Assembly: GCA_947304185.1 (NCBI GenBank) | Contig: CAMZAM010000002.1 | Location: 1 to 64,000 of the forward strand | Source: an uncultured Bacteroidales bacterium | GTDB lineage: Bacteria; Bacteroidota; Bacteroidia; Bacteroidales; F082 | Direction: 5' to 3' | DNA: 64,000 nt | In this document: one piece after another, positions 51,866 through 60,186 of the stretch | Position numbering within the stretch: the stretch's first letter is position 1 | Layout: each line of letters opens with the position of its first letter | Notes under the pieces: model-generated | The model's database searches: none | What the model was told of the DNA's origin: nothing | What the model saw: the letters and a program-made list of their open reading frames with translations, nothing else | Position numbers and translations under genes: made by a program

Positions 51866-52945
51866 AAAGAGATTCAAAAAGACATTATTCTTAAAGGCGA
51901 TTGCCTTGAAATTCTAAAATCGTTTCCAGATAATTCTGTAGATTTAGTTTTTGCCGATCCACCTTACAATATGCAAACAGAAGGTGAGCTGCTAAGAACT
52001 GATGGGTCGTCATTTAATGGTGTTACAGATAAATGGGACAAATTCGAAGATCTGCACGATTACGATGAGTTTTCAAAAAAATGGCTCCAGGAATGTAAAA
52101 GAGTTTTAAAAAAGGACGGTGCAATATGGGTGATTGGTTCTTTCCAGAATATATTCCGTTTAGGATACATCATGCAAGATTTGGGGTTTTGGATACTTAA
52201 CGATGTTATTTGGTCAAAGCCCAATGCAGTACCTAATTTTGGCGGGACTCGTTTTCAAAACTCGCACGAAACATTGATATGGTGCTCAAAAAGCAAAAAT
52301 GCGAAGTATCATTTCAACTACAAAACGATGAAACATATCAATGGTGACAAGCAGATGAAGAGCGTATGGGATATTGGGATTTGCATCGGAAATGAAAGAT
52401 TAAAAGACTCTGATGGAAAGAAGATACATTCTACGCAAAAACCGGAGCAATTGTTGTATAATGTGATATTATCTTCTACCGAAAAAGGAGATTTGGTTTT
52501 GGATCCATTTTTTGGAACTGGGACAACAGGTGTTTTAGCCAAACGTCTTGGTCGCCAATATATCGGAATCGAAAGAGAGGATGCATACATTGAAGCAGCA
52601 ACAAAGAGGCTTAATGGTGTTCAGCTGGATTTAGATACAGATTTGATAAATAATACATATGAAGCCAAACCACCACGTTACTCCATTAAAAAACTTATTG
52701 ATTTGGGTTTCTTGGCCGTTGGTCAATTGTTATATAGCAAAGACAAAAAGTATTCGGCCGAAATCTGTCAAAATGGAAATGTAAAAGTTGGAGATTTTGA
52801 GGCCTCAATACATAAGGCTTCAGCAAAGTTTCTTAATAGAAGCAATAACAATGGTTGGGATTATTTCTGGTGTGAATATAATGGCAATTTTGTTGACATA
52901 AACTCACTTCGCTATTTGGCAGATAAGAAAGGAGGTCTAAAATGA
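51860..52945 (+). CDS. CcrM/HinfI-type DNA adenine methyltransferase (probably GANTC)
   Basis: A 361-residue beta-class N6-adenine methyltransferase. Motif IV comes first (LVFADPPYNMQTEGELLRTD), then VLKKDGAIWVIGSFQNIFR, DLGFWILNDVIWSKPNAVPN, GTRFQNSHETLIWCSKS and HSTQKPEQLLYNVI. The SAM motif I is late (LDPFFGTGTTGVLAKRLGR). A C-terminal RAMA-like domain (about 270-361) completes the CcrM/M.HinfI layout and length. Extended similarity to CcrM makes GANTC the likely site, modified at adenine. Base composition is clearly more AT-rich than neighbours, suggesting acquisition. It overlaps the endonuclease gene by 4 nt (ATGA). Confidence 0.93.
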   Translation: MPKEIQKDIILKGDCLEILKSFPDNSVDLVFADPPYNMQTEGELLRTDGSSFNGVTDKWDKFEDLHDYDEFSKKWLQECKRVLKKDGAIWVIGSFQNIFRLGYIMQDLGFWILNDVIWSKPNAVPNFGGTRFQNSHETLIWCSKSKNAKYHFNYKTMKHINGDKQMKSVWDIGICIGNERLKDSDGKKIHSTQKPEQLLYNVILSSTEKGDLVLDPFFGTGTTGVLAKRLGRQYIGIEREDAYIEAATKRLNGVQLDLDTDLINNTYEAKPPRYSIKKLIDLGFLAVGQLLYSKDKKYSAEICQNGNVKVGDFEASIHKASAKFLNRSNNNGWDYFWCEYNGNFVDINSLRYLADKKGGLK

Positions 52946-53814
52946 TTTTAGATTATGATTATTTTAAAAAGACCTTGAATGAAAAGTTGTTTGAGGATAG
53001 CTATAGCGATTTAATCAAAAAAATAGCAGAATATCCAGAAAGATATATAGGTTTGTTCCGGCCAACAAAACCCAAAACAAAGCTAATTCAAAATATTACT
53101 CAATCTCATGAAATCCGTTTTGGAGACGCTTTGGAATTCATATTTGAAAGGTATTTTGAAGCTTCCGGATTTAAATTACACGACAAACGTTTCTATTCTT
53201 ATGACAATAAAGATTTGAGTATTGACCAACTTTTTAGCAAAGGTGATACGCTTTATATGATAGAACAAAAGGTACGTGATGATCATGATAGTACTAAAAA
53301 GGCGGGACAATTTGATAATTTTGAAAGCAAATATTACGCTTTAACCAGGCGCTATAGTGGAGTTGACATTATTCCGATAATGTGGTTTATAGACGATTCA
53401 CTCACCAAAAACAAGCGATATTATATTAGTAGGATGGATAGTATGGCGTCGGATTACGGTTGCTCGCCAAAACTATATTACGGTGAATCAATGTTTAATA
53501 GATATGGCGGAATTAGTGATTTTGACAGTGATATATGGGATGAAACCATAGAGTATTTGGAGAAATGGAAACAAACTTTGCCAGATATGCCTGAAATAAA
53601 TTTCGATAGTAATGCTGAAACTGTATTTGAAGAAATAAAAGATTTGTCTCCAGTAATCTATCGTAAATTGTTGCAGAATGAAGACGTTATACAACAAATA
53701 TTCCCTATAATCTTTCCGGACAATAAAGTGTTAAACATGCTTTGTGACTATTTTATGTCAAAACGAGAGCATGTTTATCATTCATTAGCAAGATATGTAA
53801 CTATGTGTGTGTAA
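52942..53814 (+). CDS. Type II restriction endonuclease, HinfI-like
   Basis: A 290-residue restriction enzyme partner of the CcrM-type methylase; the pair would cut and protect GANTC. IGLFRPTKPKTKLIQNITQS and HEIRFGDALEFIFERYFEA are typical of the HinfI group. A PD-(D/E)xK-like core is seen in LFSKGDTLYMIEQKVRDDHD (acidic residue, then E-x-K), followed by TKKAGQFDNFESKY. The start overlaps the methylase stop, so expression is coupled. The gene is AT-rich like its partner. Specificity is inferred mainly from the methylase. Confidence 0.82.
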   Translation: MILDYDYFKKTLNEKLFEDSYSDLIKKIAEYPERYIGLFRPTKPKTKLIQNITQSHEIRFGDALEFIFERYFEASGFKLHDKRFYSYDNKDLSIDQLFSKGDTLYMIEQKVRDDHDSTKKAGQFDNFESKYYALTRRYSGVDIIPIMWFIDDSLTKNKRYYISRMDSMASDYGCSPKLYYGESMFNRYGGISDFDSDIWDETIEYLEKWKQTLPDMPEINFDSNAETVFEEIKDLSPVIYRKLLQNEDVIQQIFPIIFPDNKVLNMLCDYFMSKREHVYHSLARYVTMCV

Positions 53815-53818
53815 TTCT

Positions 53819-54003
53819 GGGCTTTGCCCCCACGTCGCTATACGGCGCGTTGGGAAGGGCCCGAATCGCGGGGCAGCGGTGGCCCAAGAGACGGACTAAG
53901 GCGTTGATACTCAAGGATGGTCGATTTCGAAGAAATCTCTACACACAGCCATGAGAATCACCGCCTTAGGACGGCTGCAGCGGGGGTCCGATAATTTCGG
54001 GCC
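53819..54003. other. GC-rich, highly structured noncoding block after the restriction gene
   Basis: In contrast to the AT-rich RM genes this block is GC-rich and full of nested pairings. They are: GGGC-TTT-GCCC (53819-53829); CGTCG/CGGCG (53832-53846); outer stem GGCCCGAA (53858-53865) with TTCGGGCC (53996-54003); GCAGC (53873-53877) with GCTGC (53974-53978); CTAAGGCG (53896-53903) with CGCCTTAG (53962-53969), continued by TGAT/ATCA and CTCA/TGAG; and a tip hairpin GATTTC-GAA-GAAATC (53923-53937). No convincing ORF spans it. It may be a structured RNA or the end of a mobile module. Confidence 0.65.
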
Positions 54004-54005
54004 TT

Positions 54006-54053
54006 GACTTTTTGGATACTTTTTTGTCAAGAAAAAAGTATCAAGAAAAAGTC
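54006..54053. terminator. Nested AT-rich inverted repeat
   Basis: GATACTTTTTT (54015-54025) pairs with AAAAAAGTATC (54032-54042) around GTCAAG, and the flanking GACTTTTT (54006-54013) pairs with AAAAAGTC (54046-54053). It lies 12 nt past the stop of the convergent acyltransferase gene and could terminate transcription in both directions. Confidence 0.6.
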
Positions 54054-54064
54054 CAACTTACCCC

Positions 54065-55162
54065 CTACTTATTTTTCTTCTCTCCAAAAACACACCATCT
54101 CACAAATGGAATTCTGCGTAAAACCTCATAAATCAATGGCGAAAGCGTGAAGACGGCGACAGCCAGAATCAGATACATCGCAAACGGAGGCAGCGAGGTG
54201 TGACGATACATCATGTAACCTACGCTTGCAACCACCAGATAATGAACGATATAGAGGCCAAAGCTGCTCTTCGTCATATAACATGCAAACTTTCCAGTGC
54301 AGTCGAACTTAGCCTTAAACCATCCCATCATTGCGAGGCATGCCAGCCAACCATAGAGGCATGTAAGCCAGTTGCCAAGATATTGTGGGGTGGTGTTGTC
54401 TTGTCCAAAAGTGGTGATAATCAATGCAATACCTGAAATAATAGCGGCTATCATCAGCGGAATCCAGTATTTTGTGACCTTTTCCTGGACCTCGTCGTGC
54501 GAGAACACGAAATATCCCATAAGGAACGGGAAGATGTAGAACAACGGCTTGTACAAATTATATAATCCGTCGGCCGACTCAGCACGCGGCTCCATGATGA
54601 GAGTCTGCTCTCCAACCCAAAATAACACTCCTAACAGCATGATTATCACGATATTAGACTTCCCACACAGGTTGTAAAACTTATCTTTGCTGTCAATAGC
54701 ACGCAAAATCAGTAAAACAATGCCTAAGACCCACAAAAGCTGGATAAACCACAACGGTCCAATGCCACTGATAGCACACATGATATATTTTGCAGGGCCT
54801 GGCGCATTGGTGAGAACTTCGCCTCTGCCGGCCACCAAAGTGTTGAAATAGCCGACCATCCATTGGAAAACAAACAATCCGATGGTACTCGGAACCAGAA
54901 GTTTCCTTGTCCTCGACTTAAACCATTGTCCTGCCGAGACTTTCTCCAACGAATATCTCGAGCCGATTCCTGCCAGCAAGAAAAGCAGCGGCATGAACCA
55001 CGGATAGAGGATATACATCAGCACATCCTGGTATTGCGGGCCATCGCCGAAGCCGCCCACGCCGCCGAAAACGCCTTTGTTGTTATAAAAATAAACCACG
55101 TGGTAAAGCAGCACCAGAAGCACCGTCACCCAACGTAAGTTATCAATCCAATGTCTTCTCAT
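54065..55162 (-). CDS. Acyltransferase 3 family membrane protein
   Basis: A 365-residue integral membrane O-acyltransferase of the acyltransferase-3 (OafA-like) family, with about ten membrane segments. The first helix has the typical RRHWIDNLRWVTVLLVLLYH with the conserved His, followed by PWFMPLLFLLAGIGSRYSL and a basic RTRKLLVPSTIG loop. The C-terminal part has SFGLYIVHYLVVASVG. These enzymes O-acylate glycans or other surface molecules; the target is unknown. It follows the M28 peptidase gene by 9 nt on the same transcript. Confidence 0.9.
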   Translation of the reverse strand: MRRHWIDNLRWVTVLLVLLYHVVYFYNNKGVFGGVGGFGDGPQYQDVLMYILYPWFMPLLFLLAGIGSRYSLEKVSAGQWFKSRTRKLLVPSTIGLFVFQWMVGYFNTLVAGRGEVLTNAPGPAKYIMCAISGIGPLWFIQLLWVLGIVLLILRAIDSKDKFYNLCGKSNIVIIMLLGVLFWVGEQTLIMEPRAESADGLYNLYKPLFYIFPFLMGYFVFSHDEVQEKVTKYWIPLMIAAIISGIALIITTFGQDNTTPQYLGNWLTCLYGWLACLAMMGWFKAKFDCTGKFACYMTKSSFGLYIVHYLVVASVGYMMYRHTSLPPFAMYLILAVAVFTLSPLIYEVLRRIPFVRWCVFGEKKNK

Positions 55163-55171
55163 TTTTAAAAA

Positions 55172-56437
55172 TTAATATTTCTCAACAAAATCAGTGATAA
55201 TCTTGAAAATAGGCTCGTATGTCACGAAAATACCATTCTCGTATGTGTCGTAAATGGTGTGATAATACTGGAAAGCGTCACCGTTCTCGTTCTCGAACAG
55301 GATGCACGGCACATGATGCTCGGCAAACGGGTAATGGTCGCTGTTGGCGGCCAACTCACCTCGATTCAAAGCCTCAAAATAATGATTTTCGCCGTTGATT
55401 TTCTCCAGCAAAGCATATCCTCTGTTGCCCTCGTCGCTGACCTCACAGTACTGCACCGGGTTGTTGTCGCCAATCATATCAATGTTAAACAGATACCTTA
55501 TCTCAGCGAGCGGCACCGTAGGGTTGTCGACATAGAACATCGAGCCGTTCAAGCCCGAGTCTTCGCCCGAAAATGCTATGAAATACATATCATATTGAGG
55601 CTTGTTCTTCGCATAATATTCAGCCAAGGTAACGATGGTAGCCGTACCCGAAGCGTTGTCATTGGCACCCGCATAATACACCTTCTTGCCTAAGTTGCCG
55701 AGGTGGTCGTAGTGAGCCGTAAACACGAAACAGCTGTCGTGCCGCTCACCTTCGACCTTGGCGATGACGTTGAAAAGCTCGTAATCCTGCAACCATTCGT
55801 TGTCGACGTCGAGCTTCACGTTTTTCACGCCCTCGATGGCCTCTGGAGTCACCCAAACGATAGGTTTTCCCATCACCTTGCTGCCGTAAGCTTTGTAAAA
55901 TTTTATCGGCGACGTCCACGTCTGGATGAAACCGCCAACCGATGAGTCTTTTTTATGCAACGGCTTGAATTCCTTATGTTTATACATAAACCAGAAGTCG
56001 CACACCACCATGCAGTTTTCGTATTCGGGCTTCGCCAGGTCGGCATACATCTTCTCGGCATTGAAATTCAGCGTGTCGACATGATAAACTGGGAACTCGC
56101 CATGCACGCCAGGCGAATATTCACGCATCGAGAAGTCGACACCCGGCGTGAGTTTCTTACCATCAGCCCACATGTCCATCTTTCCACAGAAAGTGTTGAT
56201 GTCGATTTTAAACGGCTGGCACGTCACCTCGTCGACGCCTGCCTTCTCGAACTCCTTCACGAGATATTTCCCCGCCTTGTTGGCGCCGTCTTTGGCATAG
56301 CCACGACCTTGATATTTCTTAGAACTCAGTTCCTTCACAATCTTTTTGTAATGCTGCAAATCTTGAGCGTTCAGTGACGTTTCCGTCAACATGTTAATGG
56401 CAAAAACCGCCATCAATAGGATTAAAAGTCTTTTCAT
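55172..56437 (-). CDS. M28 family zinc aminopeptidase
   Basis: A 421-residue exported peptidase. The signal peptide ends SLNAQ. A protease-associated-like insert occupies about 110-215. The M28 catalytic motifs are TAHYDHLG (His ligand), AGANDNASGTA (bridging Asp), FSGEDSGLNGS, FNIDMIGDN (Asp) and a late His in SDHYPFAEHHVP. The usual GEE pair reads GED, so the zinc-ligand Glu is replaced by Asp. It is likely periplasmic and broad in specificity. It is first in a two-gene unit with the acyltransferase. Confidence 0.9.
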   Translation of the reverse strand: MKRLLILLMAVFAINMLTETSLNAQDLQHYKKIVKELSSKKYQGRGYAKDGANKAGKYLVKEFEKAGVDEVTCQPFKIDINTFCGKMDMWADGKKLTPGVDFSMREYSPGVHGEFPVYHVDTLNFNAEKMYADLAKPEYENCMVVCDFWFMYKHKEFKPLHKKDSSVGGFIQTWTSPIKFYKAYGSKVMGKPIVWVTPEAIEGVKNVKLDVDNEWLQDYELFNVIAKVEGERHDSCFVFTAHYDHLGNLGKKVYYAGANDNASGTATIVTLAEYYAKNKPQYDMYFIAFSGEDSGLNGSMFYVDNPTVPLAEIRYLFNIDMIGDNNPVQYCEVSDEGNRGYALLEKINGENHYFEALNRGELAANSDHYPFAEHHVPCILFENENGDAFQYYHTIYDTYENGIFVTYEPIFKIITDFVEKY

Positions 56438-56465
56438 TTTTTAAATATGCTAATTTTCAATTCTG

Positions 56466-56492
56466 CAAAGATACAAAAAATTATTACCTTTG
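56466..56492. promoter_or_regulatory. Divergent promoters for M28 and the small lipoprotein
   Basis: CAAAGATA at 56466-56473 (minus-strand TATCTTTG) faces the M28 gene and TACCTTTG at 56485-56492 faces the lipoprotein gene. The boxes are 11 bp apart. Confidence 0.6.
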
Positions 56493-56509
56493 CGAAAATA
56501 ATTGTCCAC

Positions 56510-57088
56510 ATGAAAAAACTATTTTTCAACCTGATATTATGCATTTTTGCAATGATGCTATTCTCTTGTGAAAACCAGGAAAACAAGGCCATCCGCACGA
56601 TGTGCCAAGACATCCATAATCGATATCCATTGGCCACTTTGCAGGATATCTACAAAACCTGTTACCAGGATTTCTTCGGTGCCGAGCATCTGATGAACGA
56701 CACCGCTGCAGCACGACAATACATACATTACGAGCTTGAGCAATGCCGCGATACCGACCTGAGTCTGATGCCTGATTACGAGCCTACAGGCTTCCGTCAT
56801 CGTTTTGTGAGAGTCAACTTTTCCAACCTTGTTGAGGGTCAACTCACTGAGGAACAACTGGTTATGATGTTCATCGACGCGGCGGCCCACGACAATGCAT
56901 TTGGTAGCGACTGGCTATCAGAGTGGCGTCTCATCGAGCAGATAGCTCTCGGGGTGAACCCAGAGTGGGCCGCCGCGTCGTTACAGGCCGAGCTGACGGA
57001 AGCTGCCGAGAATAACTACGCCGTACGCCACAGCGAGGCCTTCCGTAACGCCTACAACCCACATTATCGCATAGTGCGAAACAAATAA
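56510..57088 (+). CDS. Conserved lipoprotein of unknown function
   Basis: A 192-residue lipoprotein with signal MKKLFFNLILCIFAMMLFSC (Cys20). The mature part is mainly helical with conserved-looking blocks: LQDIYKTCYQDFFGAEHLM, GFRHRFVRVNFSNL, GSDWLSEWRLIEQIA and AVRHSEAFRNAYNPHYRIVRN. I do not recognise a named domain, though the final motif looks familiar from other Bacteroidetes hypothetical proteins. The ATG at 56510 is chosen because the longer frame starts before the promoter. It is a single gene with its own promoter. Confidence 0.75.
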   Translation: MKKLFFNLILCIFAMMLFSCENQENKAIRTMCQDIHNRYPLATLQDIYKTCYQDFFGAEHLMNDTAAARQYIHYELEQCRDTDLSLMPDYEPTGFRHRFVRVNFSNLVEGQLTEEQLVMMFIDAAAHDNAFGSDWLSEWRLIEQIALGVNPEWAAASLQAELTEAAENNYAVRHSEAFRNAYNPHYRIVRNK

Positions 57089-57123
57089 TCACCAATTTTT
57101 AGCATCATCATCTCAAAATTTTG

Positions 57124-57131
57124 TAATTTTG
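57124..57131 (+). promoter_or_regulatory. -7 box of the DUF4421 gene
   Basis: TAATTTTG in the context TTTTGTAATTTTGCAGCG, the same sequence context as the lipoprotein-array promoters. The ATG at 57148 follows after 16 nt. Confidence 0.6.
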
Positions 57132-57147
57132 CAGCGAATTTTTTAAG

Positions 57148-58152
57148 ATGAAAAAAGTTGTCGTCATACTGTTATTAGTTTTCAGTAGTATCACTGCATC
57201 CGCCCAGCTTCTCTACACTATCGACGAGTTCCTGAGTGCAAGATACTATAAAGCGAGCTACGACACTGCATATATCGGAAGGCCGCAGAACTCCAAGTGG
57301 ACAATGGCATTTCGGTCATATTTCAACTGGACGGCATACAAAATCTCCGGTACTGCTGAAGATATCCCGGTCGATTTTCGTCTTAGGTCGGAGCTTAACC
57401 CTAAACTCAGTATCTACGCAGGTTATCTCGGCTTCGGAGCGAGTTTGTCACGAAGTTTTAAAAAACTTGCGGGCAAGCAGGAGGCCGACTGGAACTTCAA
57501 GTTCTCCACCTACGGCAACCGCTTCGGCTTGGCTTTCTCGATGAGCGGAATCAACAGTATGAAAGGCACCTTCTCTTTCCGCGCCGACCCGTATTATTTC
57601 ACTATGGACCTTGAGCCAGAAGACACCATCAGGCAGATTTCGATGTACGGCAACTTCTATTATGCTGTCAACAATAAGAAGTTTTCATATCCCGCAGCGT
57701 TCTCATATTCGTATATACAGAAACACAGCGCAGGCAGCATCCTTATCGGAGGCGCTCTTAATATCAACATCACGACGGTCAGTTTAGCACTGGTTGACGA
57801 CAGCGTTCCGAGCACAGAGCTGGTCCACGTCACCAATGCCATTATTGGTGCCGGCGTGGGATATGGCTATAACTTAGTGCTGAAAAACAACTGGATGATA
57901 CACGGATCCGTACTGCCTTACCTCGTCGTCCTCGGTGGCACACAATACCAACTCGTCGACGGAGAAGAGAAATCGTCGGCGTCGGAATTTCCCGAATCAT
58001 TCATTGTAAGCCGCGCCGCCGTCATCCACACCATGGGACGATGGTTTGCAGGTGCGTCAGGACAACTGAACTTTTATAACATTAGATGCGACAACCTCAA
58101 GGCAAGTTGTCGGGAATGGGAGATCATAGCTTTTGTTGGAGTAAGGCTGTGA
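57148..58152 (+). CDS. DUF4421 outer-membrane beta-barrel protein
   Basis: A 334-residue outer-membrane protein. The signal peptide ends ITASAQ, followed by the DUF4421 N-terminal segment with DTAYIGRPQNSKWTMAFRSY and then alternating-hydrophobicity strands (LSIYAGYLGFGASLS, YSYIQKHSAGSILIGG, AGVGYGYNLVLKNNW) to a terminal WEIIAFVGVRL. The function is unknown; it is common in Bacteroidales. The last 29 nt overlap the thioesterase gene on the opposite strand. Confidence 0.85.
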   Translation: MKKVVVILLLVFSSITASAQLLYTIDEFLSARYYKASYDTAYIGRPQNSKWTMAFRSYFNWTAYKISGTAEDIPVDFRLRSELNPKLSIYAGYLGFGASLSRSFKKLAGKQEADWNFKFSTYGNRFGLAFSMSGINSMKGTFSFRADPYYFTMDLEPEDTIRQISMYGNFYYAVNNKKFSYPAAFSYSYIQKHSAGSILIGGALNINITTVSLALVDDSVPSTELVHVTNAIIGAGVGYGYNLVLKNNWMIHGSVLPYLVVLGGTQYQLVDGEEKSSASEFPESFIVSRAAVIHTMGRWFAGASGQLNFYNIRCDNLKASCREWEIIAFVGVRL

Positions 58153-58522
58153 GTTCAGGCAGCCTCTTAGCAATCACCACCGGACGTCCGTTCTCAGTGA
58201 AACAGTGTACACTGTGACCCTCAGCAACGAGTTTCCCGTCTTTTTTCATGACATATTTGAACTCAAACTTCAGGTCGCTCATATTACAGAGCGTAACCTC
58301 CACCTCTACTATGTCTTTAAACGTGGTAGGACTCTTGTATTTACATTCGACTGATACCACAGGCGACACCACACCTTCAGCTTCTATCCTGTCGAAGCCA
58401 TAACCGATCTTATCAAGAAAGTCGATACGCGCTTCCTCCATGATTCTCACATAGTTAGAATGATGGGTGATACCCATGCGGTCACATTCGTAATATCTTA
58501 TTTCGTGTCTGTAGATATGCAT
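58124..58522 (-). CDS. Acyl-CoA thioesterase (4HBT/YbgC-like hotdog)
   Basis: A 132-residue single-hotdog thioesterase. IRYYECDRMGITHHSNYVR contains the catalytic Asp of the YbgC/4-hydroxybenzoyl-CoA type (D-x-M-G-I-x-H-H), and the region GFDRIEAEGVVSPVVSVECKY is also characteristic. It hydrolyses acyl-CoA or acyl-ACP; chain preference is unknown. It lies 9 nt after the MORN gene and is probably co-transcribed with it. Confidence 0.9.
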   Translation of the reverse strand: MHIYRHEIRYYECDRMGITHHSNYVRIMEEARIDFLDKIGYGFDRIEAEGVVSPVVSVECKYKSPTTFKDIVEVEVTLCNMSDLKFEFKYVMKKDGKLVAEGHSVHCFTENGRPVVIAKRLPELTALLQQKL

Positions 58523-58531
58523 CTTTAAAAC

Positions 58532-59566
58532 TTATTTGCAACTTATAATTAATTGGCTGCCAGAGGTATACTCAAAGTCTTCGTCATACATCCTGCCAGT
58601 GTGTGTAATTTCGTCTTCGTATTTCTTTGTCTCACCGCTTTTGATGGTTTCGGTGATGGGTCCTCCGCTATGCAGGAAAGTAGATTTCACCACATACGTC
58701 ACGCTGTCGTCGGTCATATCAGTAACCTCTATAAAGGCATCTTCAGCGTTGATATGGTAATCGCCGTTGTATAAAATCACTCCCTCGTTGTAGCGCAGCT
58801 TGCCTTTTTTAGCAATGAAAAGACATCTTATCGCCTCTGAATATCCGAATCCTTGATGTCCCTCACCCACCATCAGAAACAGCGCCTTCTTACCACCCTC
58901 AAGCTCTATGGTATCGAAGTCGAGATTCCCTTTTTGCCATAAAGCAGTGAACTTCACGCCATTAGCGAATGTATAGTTGCCAATGCCGTTGAGGTATCCC
59001 TCGGGAAACTCACAGACGTCGCCGTTGACCATCTTATGGACGCAAGGACCTACCAGTCGGCCTCCCTCAAACTCGCCCTCGAAATACTCCTTGCCCTTGG
59101 AGATGTTGCCGTCGTAGCCGTCTTTTGTGATCTTTCCGTGTCCATGGCGTTTGCCTTCCTTGAAGCCGCCTTCGTATATCTCACGGATATTGCTCAGATG
59201 CAGTCCGCGCTCATCGTCATTGATCGACACACCTTGTCCGTGCTCCTTGTCGTCGAGCCATTCGCCTTCGTATTGATAGCCGTGTCTGGCGCCACCACCC
59301 ATGGTGTAATAATTGTATTTGCCCTTGCCACAACGTTTGTCATCCTTCCACTCACCTTCATATTCGGCATTAGCGCCGTTGAGCTCATAGCTCATATAGC
59401 CGAAGCCGTCTTTCTTGCCGTTTTTGAACTCGCCTTCATAACGGTCACGACGTCCAGAGCCGGTGCTGCTCGGTGAATTGAGATAACCCTTGCCGTGCGG
59501 CTGTCCCTGCGCGTTGACCTCACCCTCGTACTGAGAGCCGTCCTTAAATTTGATAGTTTGTCTCAT
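58532..59566 (-). CDS. MORN-repeat protein
   Basis: A 344-residue cytosolic protein built from MORN repeats in its first ~225 residues: GSQYEGEVNAQGQPHGKGYL, DRYEGEFKNGKKDGFGYM, AEYEGEWKDDKRCGKGKY, YQYEGEWLDDKEHGQGV, IYEGGFKEGKRHGHGKI and EYFEGEFEGGRLVGPCV. The C-terminal ~120 residues form a separate beta-rich region (ALFLMVGEGHQGFGYSEAI) I cannot name. There is no signal peptide. MORN arrays bind lipids or proteins; a specific role is not evident. It sits between the cytidylate-kinase-like gene and the thioesterase with gaps of 1 and 9 nt. Confidence 0.88.
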   Translation of the reverse strand: MRQTIKFKDGSQYEGEVNAQGQPHGKGYLNSPSSTGSGRRDRYEGEFKNGKKDGFGYMSYELNGANAEYEGEWKDDKRCGKGKYNYYTMGGGARHGYQYEGEWLDDKEHGQGVSINDDERGLHLSNIREIYEGGFKEGKRHGHGKITKDGYDGNISKGKEYFEGEFEGGRLVGPCVHKMVNGDVCEFPEGYLNGIGNYTFANGVKFTALWQKGNLDFDTIELEGGKKALFLMVGEGHQGFGYSEAIRCLFIAKKGKLRYNEGVILYNGDYHINAEDAFIEVTDMTDDSVTYVVKSTFLHSGGPITETIKSGETKKYEDEITHTGRMYDEDFEYTSGSQLIISCK

Positions 59567-59567
59567 G

Positions 59568-60092
59568 TTAAACTTTCTTTTGGGACTTCCATCTCACATT
59601 CTGAGCGAGAAATACCGCCACATGATATGCCGGAATGTCGGTCACATTGATGACAAAATCGTAGTTATGAGCGTCGTAACGCGACACATTGGTATATTTT
59701 TTCGTGAATCTTTCACGTCTTTCATCAATATCCTTAACCATCTTACGGGCTTCCGCTTCGCTGAGATCGAGCTTCTCGCAAAGATGTTTCACCCTCGCAT
59801 CGAAATCAGCGATGAGAAATATCTTCACAGCATTAGGGTAATCTTTGAATATGTGGAATCCGGCACGACCCACGATGATACACGACTCTTTCTCGGCTAA
59901 TTCCTTTAACTTCTTTTCTTCAGCCTGATACATCTTCTTGGAAGTTACGTTCTGATCAAAGCCCATGTCGGCATCAAGGATGTTCTTGTCATACACCTTA
60001 ACGCCAAGAATATTACCGAGTTTATGAGCTATTTCCCTACCACCCGTACCGAACTCGCGGTTGATGGTTATGATGATATTGTTGCTTCCCAT
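59568..60092 (-). CDS. Cytidylate kinase-like protein, short paralog
   Basis: A 174-residue cytidylate-kinase-like P-loop protein. The N-terminus IIITINREFGTGGREIAHKLG carries the glycine-rich loop of this family (GxGG instead of GxGK), then VYDKNIL, SCIIVGRAGFHIF, VKIFLIADFDARVKHL and RYDAHNYDFVINV. Compared with the 214-residue paralog at 62672-63316 it lacks about 35-40 residues after YDKNIL, the part that includes the substrate-side helices. It may have a different acceptor or be regulatory. It is first in a unit with the MORN and thioesterase genes. Confidence 0.85.
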   Translation of the reverse strand: MGSNNIIITINREFGTGGREIAHKLGNILGVKVYDKNILDADMGFDQNVTSKKMYQAEEKKLKELAEKESCIIVGRAGFHIFKDYPNAVKIFLIADFDARVKHLCEKLDLSEAEARKMVKDIDERRERFTKKYTNVSRYDAHNYDFVINVTDIPAYHVAVFLAQNVRWKSQKKV

Positions 60093-60186
60093 ACTTTTAA
60101 TTTTAAGTTAAAAACAGTATTTCAAGCAGCAAAGTTAAAACTTTTTGATATAAAAACAAAAAAAATGTGGATTTGTTTCTTTGTTA

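Noticed and set aside
51686-51877. 63-residue ORF on the minus strand across the leader region.
   Set aside because: It coincides with paired RNA strands, has no promoter or family resemblance and is best explained as a shadow of the leader.
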